The position numbers and the translations under genes are program-made. A DNA stretch of 64,000 nt from the NCBI RefSeq assembly GCF_947492965.1, contig NZ_CANLOZ010000014.1:19975-83974 (forward strand), written 5' to 3'. Source of the DNA: an uncultured Aquimarina sp. (GTDB taxonomy: Bacteria; Bacteroidota; Bacteroidia; Flavobacteriales; Flavobacteriaceae). The notes beneath the pieces are model-generated. The model was not told the origin of the DNA, searched no databases, and saw only the letters and a program-made list of their open reading frames with translations. The number at the start of each line of letters is the position of its first letter. Positions within the stretch are counted from its first letter, which is position 1. Positions 28,795 through 37,700 of the stretch are shown here, one piece after another.

Positions 28795-30995
28795 ATGTTT
28801 TTCGGAATTGTAATCACAAACTTAGTTCCTTCATTTAATTTACTAGTTACTTTAATTTTTCCTCCCAAGATTTCAATATATCTTTTAGATAAACTTAAAC
28901 CTATACCTGTACCCTCATATTTTCGACTTAAACCAATGCTCTCTTGTATAAAGGGATCAAATATCTTTTTTAGATTGTCTTTCCCTATTCCTATCCCAGA
29001 ATCTTTAATAGATATTTTTACTGTCGACTTTTCATCCTTCACCTTTACCATCACTTTACCCGTATCTGTATATTTTATAGAATTGTGAATGATATTGTTT
29101 AGTGCTGTGCTAAAAATATCCTCATCTATATTAGCAGAAGGACAACGTTCATCGAGTTTTAAAATATAGTCTAAATTTTTAGAATTCGCAAAATGGCGAT
29201 ATTCTCTAAATGAAGTTTCTACTGTATAGTTCATATCTACTTCCACATAATTCAGATTTTTTTGTATGGTTTCGATTTCGCTATAATGAGATAGATTATT
29301 GATGGTAGCAAGCAAACGTTCTTTACTTTCATCCAAAAACGCACTTAGTTTTTTGCGATCACCAGGGTTTTCTTCCTCTAGTAATAGCATATTACATATG
29401 GTCATAATACCATTTAGTGGTGTGCGAATTTCATGACTAAAATTCGAAAGAATGTTTGATTTTAGATTACTTAGTTCCTGTTCTTTTAGATGCGCTTCCT
29501 TAATGGCGAGTTCTGCAGTTTTTTGTTCTGTGATATCATGAAAACTAACTAAAACAGCGTTAATGCTATTGTTTTCATCTTTTATTGGAGTGTATTTCGA
29601 TTCTAACCATTGTACGGCTCCTTTGCGAGTTGTTCTTTCTATCTCCTTTTTAGCAGTATTACCTTTTAAGGCTTCATTAAACTCATTGGCAAAAGTACTT
29701 TTAAAATTTACAGGCATCACATCTATAAAGCGGCATGTGGTAGTGGTGGGATCGACATTAAAATCTCTTTTGATAATGTTGATAGAGTCTTCATCTGCCA
29801 TTAAAATTTCGCCACTTGTGTTAAGTAAAATGGTATAAGAAAAACCATTATTTACCATTGCGGCCAATCTACTTTTATCTTCGATGATGGTGCGTTCATT
29901 TATTTTTTTCTGGTGTACATCAATCAGATTTCCAATCATTCGAATAGTCGCTCCCTCGTTATTTTTTTTGCGATAACCATATACTTCATAATGTCTGTAC
30001 TGACCATCGAGATGTTTCAGACGATAATGGTTAAAATAATGATATCCTGTTTTTTGAAGATTAGCTTTATGCCTTTCCATCGCTTCCTTAGCATCTTCAG
30101 GATGAATCATTTTTCTAAAGGCTGCTTCTGGAACAAAATCGGTGTCTATAGGTAACCCTAGCATTCTGCGGAAATCCTTACTATAAAAAACCATGTTGGT
30201 TTTTATTTCATGATCAAATAATCCGGATCGTATTCCTTTAAGAGCTAGTTTCTTAGTTTCCTCGTTGTATTTGAGTTGCTCTATATAATTTTGTTGTTCG
30301 GTAATATCCGAGAAGCACCCATTGACGAATATGACTTTATCTTTGTGCTTTATGGCTTCACCTATAACTCTGATCCACTTTTTATTTCCTTTCTTAGTAA
30401 TTATCTGATCTACATAATCATAAGAAATTCCATGATCGATGAGATTATCCCAATAGTTTTTTATACGTTCTCTAGAGGCTTCGGGATAGTAATGAAGTGC
30501 TTCTAACATATTTAGAGAAGTACCAACTTCCAAGTCGTGTAAGTGATAACATTCATCGGAAAAATATACATTATCATTTATAGGATCGTAATGCCAAGCT
30601 CCAGTTTTGGTTAAACTGGATAAACTTTTAAGAAGCCTGTGTTCTTCATGCTCTTGGGTTACATCAATACCAAATGCATATATTCTATCTTCACTATAGA
30701 TCAAATCGAACTTAATATATAGAATAGCATCTGAAGCTAATGTGGCAAAACCAAAAGTTTTGCTTATTTGTTCTTTGTTTTGATAGAGTAAGGAAATTGT
30801 ATCTCTAAATACAGACTCTTCATCATCTAAAAGAAAATTATAGATGGATTGCCCTTTGATTTCAGCCTTAGGAAGTTTAAAAAGTATTTCACATCTTTTA
30901 TTCACCTCACAAACGTTTCCTTTTTGATCAAAAATCATAAGAAACAAAAGTGTTTTTTCAGTGAAAAAACTAAATTCGTTTGTGTTTAATGTCAT
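28791..30995 (-). CDS. Multi-PAS sensor histidine kinase
   Basis: 734-aa soluble sensor kinase without transmembrane segments. It has four PAS/PAC units at roughly 8-115, 125-240 (PAC: KWIRVIGEAIKHKDKVIFVNG), 250-365 and 375-495 (AVLVSFHDITEQK), then a HisKA domain with the phosphorylatable His near residue 517 (FSHEIRTPLNG) and a HATPase domain (N box NNIIHNSIKYTD, GTGIGLSLSKRY). It probably senses a cytoplasmic redox or metabolic cue and phosphorylates the coupled receiver protein. It is flanked by T6SS genes on both sides. An AT-rich gap of 232 bases upstream contains nothing else that I can see. Confidence 0.9.
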   Translation of the reverse strand: MTLNTNEFSFFTEKTLLFLMIFDQKGNVCEVNKRCEILFKLPKAEIKGQSIYNFLLDDEESVFRDTISLLYQNKEQISKTFGFATLASDAILYIKFDLIYSEDRIYAFGIDVTQEHEEHRLLKSLSSLTKTGAWHYDPINDNVYFSDECYHLHDLEVGTSLNMLEALHYYPEASRERIKNYWDNLIDHGISYDYVDQIITKKGNKKWIRVIGEAIKHKDKVIFVNGCFSDITEQQNYIEQLKYNEETKKLALKGIRSGLFDHEIKTNMVFYSKDFRRMLGLPIDTDFVPEAAFRKMIHPEDAKEAMERHKANLQKTGYHYFNHYRLKHLDGQYRHYEVYGYRKKNNEGATIRMIGNLIDVHQKKINERTIIEDKSRLAAMVNNGFSYTILLNTSGEILMADEDSINIIKRDFNVDPTTTTCRFIDVMPVNFKSTFANEFNEALKGNTAKKEIERTTRKGAVQWLESKYTPIKDENNSINAVLVSFHDITEQKTAELAIKEAHLKEQELSNLKSNILSNFSHEIRTPLNGIMTICNMLLLEEENPGDRKKLSAFLDESKERLLATINNLSHYSEIETIQKNLNYVEVDMNYTVETSFREYRHFANSKNLDYILKLDERCPSANIDEDIFSTALNNIIHNSIKYTDTGKVMVKVKDEKSTVKISIKDSGIGIGKDNLKKIFDPFIQESIGLSRKYEGTGIGLSLSKRYIEILGGKIKVTSKLNEGTKFVITIPKNI

Positions 30996-31227
30996 AAGTA
31001 GTAGATGGTAGTTCTTTTTTTTAAAGTTACAAAATTGATTGAGATAAAGAAATTTTCTTCAAAATAAATAAAACGCAAGAATGACACGGATTTATTTAAT
31101 AAAAACTAATATTTCCCCATTTTTGATTAATAAAGTATCAGCTTGAATTTTCTTTACATTCTTATATAGAAGTGGTTAAGATGCTTTTTGTATTAAGTGC
31201 TTAATAAAAATATATTATAAAAAAAGC

Positions 31228-31626
31228 TTATTTAGGTCGTTTTATGAAACGATATACAAGTATGATGATCCCAAAACCTATAAGGATGTATAACCCATAT
31301 GATTGCCAGAACGAACCACTTTTGGTAGTTAATAAAAGTGGAGTTTCCTTATTGTAGAGTACAGTTATTCGATCCCCTTCACTATCTAAGGGACCAATAA
31401 ACGGGATATGCATTAGTTTTACGGTACTAGTTAGGCTGTCACCTTCTTTGGTTTGATATGATACTTTGGCGGTAGCGGAAGATCTTCGCGATCTTACTTT
31501 AAAATTAATTTCTTTAATGATTGCTTCTGTTTCTATGTACTCTGGTTCGGTAGCTTCTTGAGCAATCAGCGTAATTGGCAGAAATAGTATAAGGAAGAAT
31601 AAATGGTAGATTTTAAGATGTTTCAT
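31228..31626 (-). CDS. DUF3592-like membrane protein with signal peptide
   Basis: 132-aa protein: signal peptide (LFLPITLIAQ), an extracytoplasmic beta-rich domain (AKVSYQTKEGDSLTSTVKLMHIP, GDRITVLYNKETP) and one C-terminal transmembrane helix (SYGLYILIGFGIIILVYRF) followed by a basic tail. The GDRITVLYNKETP segment resembles the DUF3592 family. It lies at the end of the Rhs island and might be an immunity or accessory protein by position, but nothing in the sequence proves this. Confidence 0.6.
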   Translation of the reverse strand: MKHLKIYHLFFLILFLPITLIAQEATEPEYIETEAIIKEINFKVRSRRSSATAKVSYQTKEGDSLTSTVKLMHIPFIGPLDSEGDRITVLYNKETPLLLTTKSGSFWQSYGLYILIGFGIIILVYRFIKRPK

Positions 31627-31751
31627 GATTGGTGTATTAATGCTTCTAAGATAGTATATCGAATCAAGATTAGAAAATGAAATATCTTTTAAAAAGAAGG
31701 TGATGATGTGATAATTAGGTTCTCTCTAAAGAGAAAAAGAGATTGAGACAT

Positions 31752-32201
31752 TTACTGATGTAACACTTCAATATTTTCTATTTCGAATGCATCGTTTAAT
31801 TGAATATAAATCGTCGAATTAGGGAAATTATTATTTGCAGAGAAGAGTAAAACAAAATCTTCTGTATAAAAATTAATCTGATCTATTTTTAATTCATTTT
31901 GCAATGAGTTGGAGTCTTTTTCTGTTGGAGTATATTCGGATTGACTATATGAAGATTTGGTAATCTGATCGGCTATTTCTTTTTTTAGGATTTCTAAACG
32001 TTCTAAATTTAAACGAGATATTCTATCGCAAGAAACGTTAGCAAGAGATCGAAAATCCTTAATATTCGACGTTTCTTTTTCGATATCTAGAGTTACTTTT
32101 ACCCTATTACTATTTTCTAATATTAGCGCATATCCTTCTAATATAGCATCATTTATATTTGGAGATTCTATAAATTCAAATGCATCGTAGTCTGAAGACA
32201 T
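31752..32201 (-). CDS. Orphan putative Rhs immunity protein
   Basis: 149-aa cytoplasmic acidic protein not recognised by motif. Its ATG lies 13 bases after the double stop that ends a truncated Rhs core fragment, exactly where an immunity gene would follow a toxin tip. The toxin itself is missing, so this looks like an immunity gene kept after toxin loss. The C-terminal part (IDQINFYTEDFVLLFSANNNFPNSTIYIQL) is beta-rich. Immunity function is inference from position only. Confidence 0.55.
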   Translation of the reverse strand: MSSDYDAFEFIESPNINDAILEGYALILENSNRVKVTLDIEKETSNIKDFRSLANVSCDRISRLNLERLEILKKEIADQITKSSYSQSEYTPTEKDSNSLQNELKIDQINFYTEDFVLLFSANNNFPNSTIYIQLNDAFEIENIEVLHQ

Positions 32202-32347
32202 AAATTACAGTGATTTTATTATATATACACTCCTTCATCAGGTGAATAATATCTAAATCTATTATAATAAAGTTCCGTTTCGGAGTCTTCATACTGTCCT
32301 TGATATCTAAATGGACAATCATTCAATGAACCTTTTACAAGTTTACG

Positions 32348-32420
32348 AAAAAATCCAGCGCGGCAGTCTGGCGCGATCACTAAAAAGGTCTACCAGACCT
32401 TTTCTTTACGCTCTACCCTC
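32348..32420. repeat. 73-nt GC-rich palindromic element, copy 1
   Basis: Replaces nine bases of the intact Rhs core (compare 35380-35400). It contains the inverted repeat AAAAGGTCT-acc-AGACCTTTT and the GC-rich CCAGCGCGGCAGTCTGGCGC. Its GC content is far above that of the surroundings. It differs from copy 2 at only two or three positions. Confidence 0.75.
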
Positions 32421-32706
32421 ATAAATATCATACTCTACTTACCAGGTTTTTTCGCCTTTGTTATTGTACATTTCTACGGGAGTTCCCAGATAGTCTGTAA
32501 TGATAGAGTTGGAATCCTCTGCCGTAATTTTAGCAGCAGTTTTAAATGTGCCTTCATCGAATACCCAAGTAATCAGATTTTCAATAGGTTCGGGTGTGCT
32601 TTCTGTCAGCATTCCAAATTCATCTACCACCAATTCAGGTCTGTCTTTGAGATCATAGCTCCATTCGTGTAATGGGACGTTGCCGTCCCACACCCATCGG
32701 GTGATG

Positions 32707-32765
32707 GAACCTCTCAGCCTACCTGTGGTAGACATCTCTCCTTGAGAAGGAGAGAAGCCTTTTTT
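32707..32765. repeat. REP-like double-hairpin element, copy C
   Basis: Third copy of the element found at 35681 and 36285, here inside the decayed Rhs core. The TCTCCTT-gag-AAGGAGA hairpin is intact; the second hairpin has lost a pair in its left arm (AGCCTAC against GTAGACA). Confidence 0.75.
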
Positions 32766-32969
32766 GAAATTTATTTTTGCCGTTCTACGTCCTAGTGCGT
32801 CGTATTCGAATTGGGTAGTGTTATTTTTAGGGTCGGTTACGGATCGTAGCATTCCGTTTCCGTACCATTAGTCGTAGTTTCCTTTGTTGGTAACCTTAGT
32901 AATTAGGTTTCTTTCTTTAATGTAATCGATGCTACCTTAGAGATTATAAAACACAACAAGCGTATAAGT

Positions 32970-32999
32970 AAAAGCCACAACATTTCTGCTTTGGCTTTA
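32970..32999 (-). terminator. Terminator after the 112-aa immunity gene
   Basis: AAAGCCA and TTGGCTTT arms around a 16-base loop, U-rich on the minus-strand transcript, placed about 50 bases after the stop codon. Confidence 0.5.
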
Positions 33000-33045
33000 C
33001 TATTTTAGTATGCTCTCAACTTAAAGTTAGAATACTTTATAATGT

Positions 33046-33384
33046 TTAGATATTTTTAGCTTTACTATTTTCAAACCTTGCTAATAATGTTTCTTTCCAT
33101 TCCTCACTAGGACAATCTTTTATTAGGGTTTCATATTTATCTAAATCAATATTACCAAACAATGATTCTATCAATTGTAGAAGAGTCCAATGTAAATCAT
33201 AGAAGGCATTTTCAGGAAATAGTTTAATTAGAATTTCTCCTTCTTCAAATGATACAGGTTTTTCTATAGATTCCAATAAATCATCATATTTATCGATTAA
33301 ATCATCGATTGAATCATCATCGTCTAAATCTTCATTTGGCATTCGCCCTAATTTATTTAATTTAATTACTTCTTCTCTGATCAT
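33046..33384 (-). CDS. Putative immunity protein for the orphan YHH toxin
   Basis: 112-aa very acidic protein (NEDLDDDDSIDDLIDKYDDLLESIEKP) starting 14 bases after the stop of the orphan Rhs toxin tip. Small, acidic and cytoplasmic, with a helical C-terminal half (FYDLHWTLLQLIESLFG), it fits the profile of an immunity protein that blocks a nuclease. No family recognised with certainty. Pairing with the toxin upstream is inferred from adjacency and the shared terminator. Confidence 0.65.
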   Translation of the reverse strand: MIREEVIKLNKLGRMPNEDLDDDDSIDDLIDKYDDLLESIEKPVSFEEGEILIKLFPENAFYDLHWTLLQLIESLFGNIDLDKYETLIKDCPSEEWKETLLARFENSKAKNI

Positions 33385-33398
33385 GGTTATATTAGATT

Positions 33399-33965
33399 TT
33401 ATTTACAGCTCGCTTTTACATCACTAAGAGATAGTTCTCCTTTTTTAAGCAAGCCTTTATTTTCATAACTTTCGATTATTTGCTCTATAGAATCATCATA
33501 TTTAGCACCACCTATATTTCGTAAATCAACAAGATCATCTTTTAAAACATCTTTAAAAGCTCTATGCCTATCTACTTTTGCAGTAGCTCTACCTTTTGAC
33601 TTATATGTACGTGTTTGCGCGTGTTCAGATTTCGGCATTACAACAGCTACGCCTTCTTTTCTTGGAAGATGTCCTAATTTGTCTTGTGGGATGTGATGGT
33701 ATTCTAAATCGTCACCAACTTCACCTAGTTTAGACAAGTCTCCATAGTCACCAACTTGCCCAATCGTAACAGCTAATCCAAATACGTCAACAAAATAGTT
33801 GTTATTTGTAGTATAAGAATACAAACGATCTCCTCCTGTTAACCCAATTGGATCCTGTGATATATACACTCCTTCGTCAGGCGCATAGTATCTAAATCGA
33901 TTATAATACAATCCAGTTTCTATATCCTCATACTGTCCTTGATATCTAAATGGACAATCTTCCAA
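33399..33965 (-). CDS. Orphan Rhs C-terminal tip with a putative HNH-like nuclease toxin
   Basis: Up to 188 codons are open. Residues 1-64 are the end of an Rhs core (CPFRYQGQYEDIETGLYY, GVYISQDPIGLTGGD, FVDVFGL); the toxin follows from about 65. The toxin has a YHHIP motif (H90, H91) and a SEHAQTRTY segment (H115), a layout seen in HNH/endonuclease-VII-type polymorphic toxins; that assignment is tentative. The frame begins at a TTG (MEDC) because a 73-nt insertion upstream breaks the link with the core, so this is a silent displaced tip unless recombined onto a full-length Rhs. The adjacent immunity gene at 33046 is intact. Confidence 0.7.
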   Translation of the reverse strand: MEDCPFRYQGQYEDIETGLYYNRFRYYAPDEGVYISQDPIGLTGGDRLYSYTTNNNYFVDVFGLAVTIGQVGDYGDLSKLGEVGDDLEYHHIPQDKLGHLPRKEGVAVVMPKSEHAQTRTYKSKGRATAKVDRHRAFKDVLKDDLVDLRNIGGAKYDDSIEQIIESYENKGLLKKGELSLSDVKASCK

Positions 33966-34178
33966 AGAACCTTTTACAAGTTTACGAAAAAATCCAGCGC
34001 GGCAGTCTGGCGCGATCGCTAAAAAGGTCTACCAGACCTTTTCTTTACGCTCTGCCCTCATAAATATCATACTCTACTTGCCAGGTTTTTTCGCCGTTAC
34101 TATTGTACATTTCTACGGGTGTTCCCAGATAGTCTGTAATGATAGAGTAGGAGTCATCTTCCGTAATTTTGGCAGCAG
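33966..34178 (-). pseudogene. Rhs core remnant preceding the orphan tip
   Basis: Minus-strand sequence encodes AAKITEDDSYSIITDYLGTP and onward to VEYDIY, matching the intact Rhs, then runs into stop EGRA* created by the 73-nt insertion. Similarity to the Rhs ends abruptly at about 34178, where a plus-strand membrane-protein remnant begins. This marks a recombination junction. Confidence 0.75.
33987..34059. repeat. 73-nt GC-rich palindromic element, copy 2
   Basis: Near-identical to the element at 32348-32420 and inserted at the same place in the Rhs core (after the bases encoding RKLVKG, before those of EYDIY). Its inverted repeat AAAAGGTCT-acc-AGACCTTTT lies at 34022-34042; GCGATCGC is also palindromic. 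Confidence 0.75.
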
Positions 34179-34369
34179 CGTCACTATACAATAAAATTGG
34201 GATTGGTCTTAATGCTCTACAATTATTTGTTAGTTGTCTCTATGCTGCATTTGGTTTTTTCTTATTAATACAGAAAGGGCATTCTATAGAGTACGCAGTA
34301 ATACCATTGATAATAATGTTTGCTATTTCTATAAATCTGTTTCATCAAAGTACTAAGCTATATCAATAA
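34169..34369 (+). pseudogene. Truncated two-helix membrane protein remnant
   Basis: The plus-strand frame from about 34178 reads SLYNKIGIGLNALQLFVSCLYAAFGFF and continues through a second hydrophobic stretch (YAVIPLIIMFAISINLF) to a stop at 34369. The composition looks like a genuine membrane protein C-terminus, but the nominal TTG start lies inside Rhs sequence, so the N-terminal part is missing. It probably results from rearrangement of the island. It could also be chance; only about 64 codons are informative. Confidence 0.45.
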
Positions 34370-34400
34370 AAAGTCACTCCCTAAAAAAGAAAGTGACTCT
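34369..34400. terminator. Terminator of the vgrG-rhs-immunity operon
   Basis: AGTCACT (34372-34378) and AGTGACT (34392-34398) arms, flanked by A-run and T-rich sequence. It is 13 bases past the stop of the Imm10-like gene. Confidence 0.7.
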
Positions 34401-34412
34401 ATTTTATTAAAA

Positions 34413-34772
34413 TCAAGATACGATTAATCGAGAATCAAAAATATTTTTCATCATTTCAATAAACTCTTTACGATTAAATTCCATATCGTTAAATAGTAAT
34501 GAAAATTTAGTTCCCTTAACTTCAAATTGCAATTCATCCTTATTAAATGTGAGTAAATTACAACAGTTATAACAGGATTCCCCATTACATTCTATATAAG
34601 GTTCGCTTAATTCTGATTCTTCTTCAAGTTCATCTGGATCATATGTTTTTTGAAAGATCAAATAATTTGAAGGATTACTGTCCTTTGAATCAGCTAATGA
34701 GACCATATAATACATATCTTCTTTGTTATCGGTAATAGATATGTTTTTAACTTTAAAGTTTATTTCGAACAT
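34413..34772 (-). CDS. Imm10-like immunity protein
   Basis: 119-aa protein whose ATG directly follows the stop codon of the full-length Rhs. The pattern DMYYMVSLADSKDSNPSNYLIFQKTYD resembles the Imm10 family, which in other polymorphic toxin systems is paired with deaminase or nuclease tips; that agrees with the deaminase-like tip encoded next door. An unusual cysteine cluster (ECNGESCYNCCN) lies at about 63-74. It probably binds and neutralises the toxin in the cytoplasm of the producer. Family call from memory of the motif. Confidence 0.68.
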   Translation of the reverse strand: MFEINFKVKNISITDNKEDMYYMVSLADSKDSNPSNYLIFQKTYDPDELEEESELSEPYIECNGESCYNCCNLLTFNKDELQFEVKGTKFSLLFNDMEFNRKEFIEMMKNIFDSRLIVS

Positions 34773-37700
34773 TTAATTACAACCTTTAGGGTGAAATTTA
34801 GGGTTTTTACTTGTTGAATCGATTGTCTTTTTACCATCTTGGAATTGAACATGTTGTGCTTTTCCTGTATCATCTGTCCATTTGTAATCAACAGTTGCAC
34901 CAACACCACTTGCACCTCTCATTTTACCTTTACAAGAATTACAAGGAGGATATTGTCCTATGATTTCCATTCTTTGTCCAGGTTGTAAAGGTAATTTTTT
35001 AACCGCTCTTGCTTCTGTATGTGTTGCTAAGGTACTTTGTGGAAATCCTAAAGCTTTTTCAGCAGCAGTCATATTACCACTTTGGAATGCTTCGGTATGA
35101 ATAAGGTTTCCAGAATTATCAAATACATTTACAGTCGCATTGTGAGTTCCTTTTCCTGATCCAAACGCCATAAGACCATTAGGATCGACCCAAAAATTAG
35201 AATCGTGTACATAAGCGTAAAGATTATCACTACCAGCTAGCCTTATTGGATCCTGCGATATATAAACTCCTTCATCTGGTGAATAATATCTAAATCGATT
35301 ATAATATAGACCAGTTTCTATATCTTCATACTGACCCTGATATCTAAATGGACAATCATTCAATGAACCTTTTACAAGTTTACGTACTTTTCCATAAATA
35401 TCATACTCTACTTGCCAGGTTTTTTCGCCTCTGCTATTGTACATTTCTACGGGAGTTCCCAGATAATCTGTAATGATAGAGTAGGAGTCTTCTGCTGTAA
35501 TTTTAGCAGCAGGCTTAAATGTACCTTCATCAAAAACCCAGGTAATCAGGTTTTCTATAGGTTCGGGTTTACTTTCTGCCAGCATTCCAAATTCATCTAC
35601 CACCAATTCAGGTCTGTCATTGAGATCATAACTCCATTCGTGTAGTGGGACGTTGCCGTCCCATACAAAGCGGGTGATGGAACCTCTCTGTCTACCTGTG
35701 GTAGACATCTCTCCTTGAGAAGGAGAGAAGCCTTTTTGGAAATTTATTTTTGCAGTTCTACGACCTAAAGCATCGTATTCGAATTGCGTAGTGTTGTTTT
35801 TAGGGTCGGTCACGGATCGTAGCATCCCGTTTCCGTACCAATCATAGTCCCAGTTTCCTTTGTTGGTGATCTTAGTGATTAGATTTCCCTCAGCATCATA
35901 CCTAAATGTATTTCCATCTGCTTCTAAAAGTTGTCCACCAGTTCCATATTTTCGATCACCTTTGCCTTCCGTTCTGTATAAATTACCCACCTCATCTGGT
36001 AATTTGTAATCAAACTGCTTGTTTTCATATCGAGCACTAGCCAGATTATTAAATTCGTCATAACTATAGGCTACCGTTCCACGAGTTAATTCGTCGACCA
36101 TTTTGGTCAATCGATCATTTACATTCCAAGTATAGGTACGATGACGCATTTCTCGATTACCAGCCGTTACTTTGTGTTGTATCGGTCTACCCGCATGATC
36201 ATATTCTATATGATTGGTAATACCACCAGGAAGTATGCGTTCTACTTCCATACCCAAACTGTTGTGCTCAAATTGTGCGGTCCAAGAACCTCTCTGTCCA
36301 CTTTGGGTGGACATCTCTCCTTCGGAAGGAGAGAAGCTTTTAAAAGAAACAGCAGCATTCATTTCTTCAATCAAGCCAAGTTTATTTCTAGTTAGGGCAA
36401 TATTAGCACCTAGACTACTGGTAATGTTTGTACGATTGCTTAGTGCATCGTATTCACTTTCTACAATATGACCGTCTTGCTTTTCGGCAATGATTCGTCC
36501 CGCAGAATCTCTGATGAGTTGTACATGGCTATGTTCGTTGATAGCTTCTGTTAAATTACCATTGAGATCATAACTATAGGTTTCCCAAGTACCATCACTA
36601 TGTTCTGCTCTTGTAATTCGCCCGTTATAATCATATTCGTACTCTGTATATTTATCATCTGGTCGATTTACTCTTAATACTTTTCCTGCGCGATCACGAT
36701 CATATTTTCTGGTCAATCCATCAAAACCAATTTCTCTAATGATTTCTCCCTTTTCATTTCTAGAAAAACGATAGTATTCATTATGCTCGTTGGTAATAGT
36801 GTTTAACTGTTCTTCGGTATCGTACTTAAAAAATACTTTCCTGCCATTTTCTTCTCGCATTTTAAGGCTTCCCATTGGCGTATAGTCAAAATTAACTTCA
36901 CGTTTCTTTTGATCAATGGTTTGTATTACCTCATCATAAGCGTTGTATTTTAGTTTTACGAGATTGGTATCTGCTTGTCGTATTTGGTAAATACGATCTA
37001 ATTCATCGTAGAAGAATTGCTGCTGGTGATCTTCAGAATTTTTAGTGTGTAAACATCTTCCCCAAGCATCATATTCCCAATGAGATTCTGCTCCATTTGG
37101 TAATGTTAACTTGTGTAAGTTATGATCTTTGTCATACGCAAGTTTAGTCCGATTACCAGCATTGTCTCTTACTTCATCGATCAGTCCTTGCTCATTATAT
37201 TCAAAGGAAGTAACACCTCCATCCAATCCAATCACAGCATGTAGACGATCATTTTCAAAAGTTTTTACTACGGATCCACCAGCAGGATCTTTGGTAAGCA
37301 CCAATCTATCTTTTTCGTCATATACAAATCCAATAACAGAACCATCTGGCTGATGTAATCCAGTAAGATTTCCGCGTTCGTCATAACTATATCCTGTAAT
37401 GTTTCCTTCTTCATCGATATCCCGATACGGTTCCATATATGGAGTATATTCATGAAAAATATGATCTCCCATTGGATCGGTTACTTGTGTACAAAGATTT
37501 AGATTGTTGAAATAATAAATACTTTCTTGTTCTAAAGAATTGGTAACAATATTGTATCCTTTATGATATTCGATACTACCAGATAGAATACCACCATCTC
37601 CCCAAGTTCTGATACATTTAGCTCCCGTGGTTTTTCCATCATATTCCCAATAGAACGCTTGACCATTACGGTCTGTTTTCTTAACCATTAGATGATTTTC

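Larger units (their letters stand above)
32216..32935 (-). pseudogene. Decayed Rhs core fragment without toxin
   Basis: Translated on the minus strand, this matches the C-terminal core of the intact Rhs at 34773-38954 (about ten substitutions over 137 residues where it is open, 32439-32852). It is broken in at least three ways: a TAA codon just upstream of the WYGNG motif, a CAA-to-TAA change right after GEKTW, and a 73-nt insertion that shifts the frame. It ends GVYI followed by two stop codons, the point where the toxin tip should begin. Upstream similarity fades at about 32935. It appears to be a displaced Rhs tip whose toxin has been deleted, leaving the immunity-like gene behind. Confidence 0.8.

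Noticed and set aside
31228..34400. CRISPR array in the repeat-rich Rhs island
   Set aside because: The repeats are palindromic elements and Rhs core duplications at irregular distances; there is no regular repeat-spacer alternation and no cas gene in the window.
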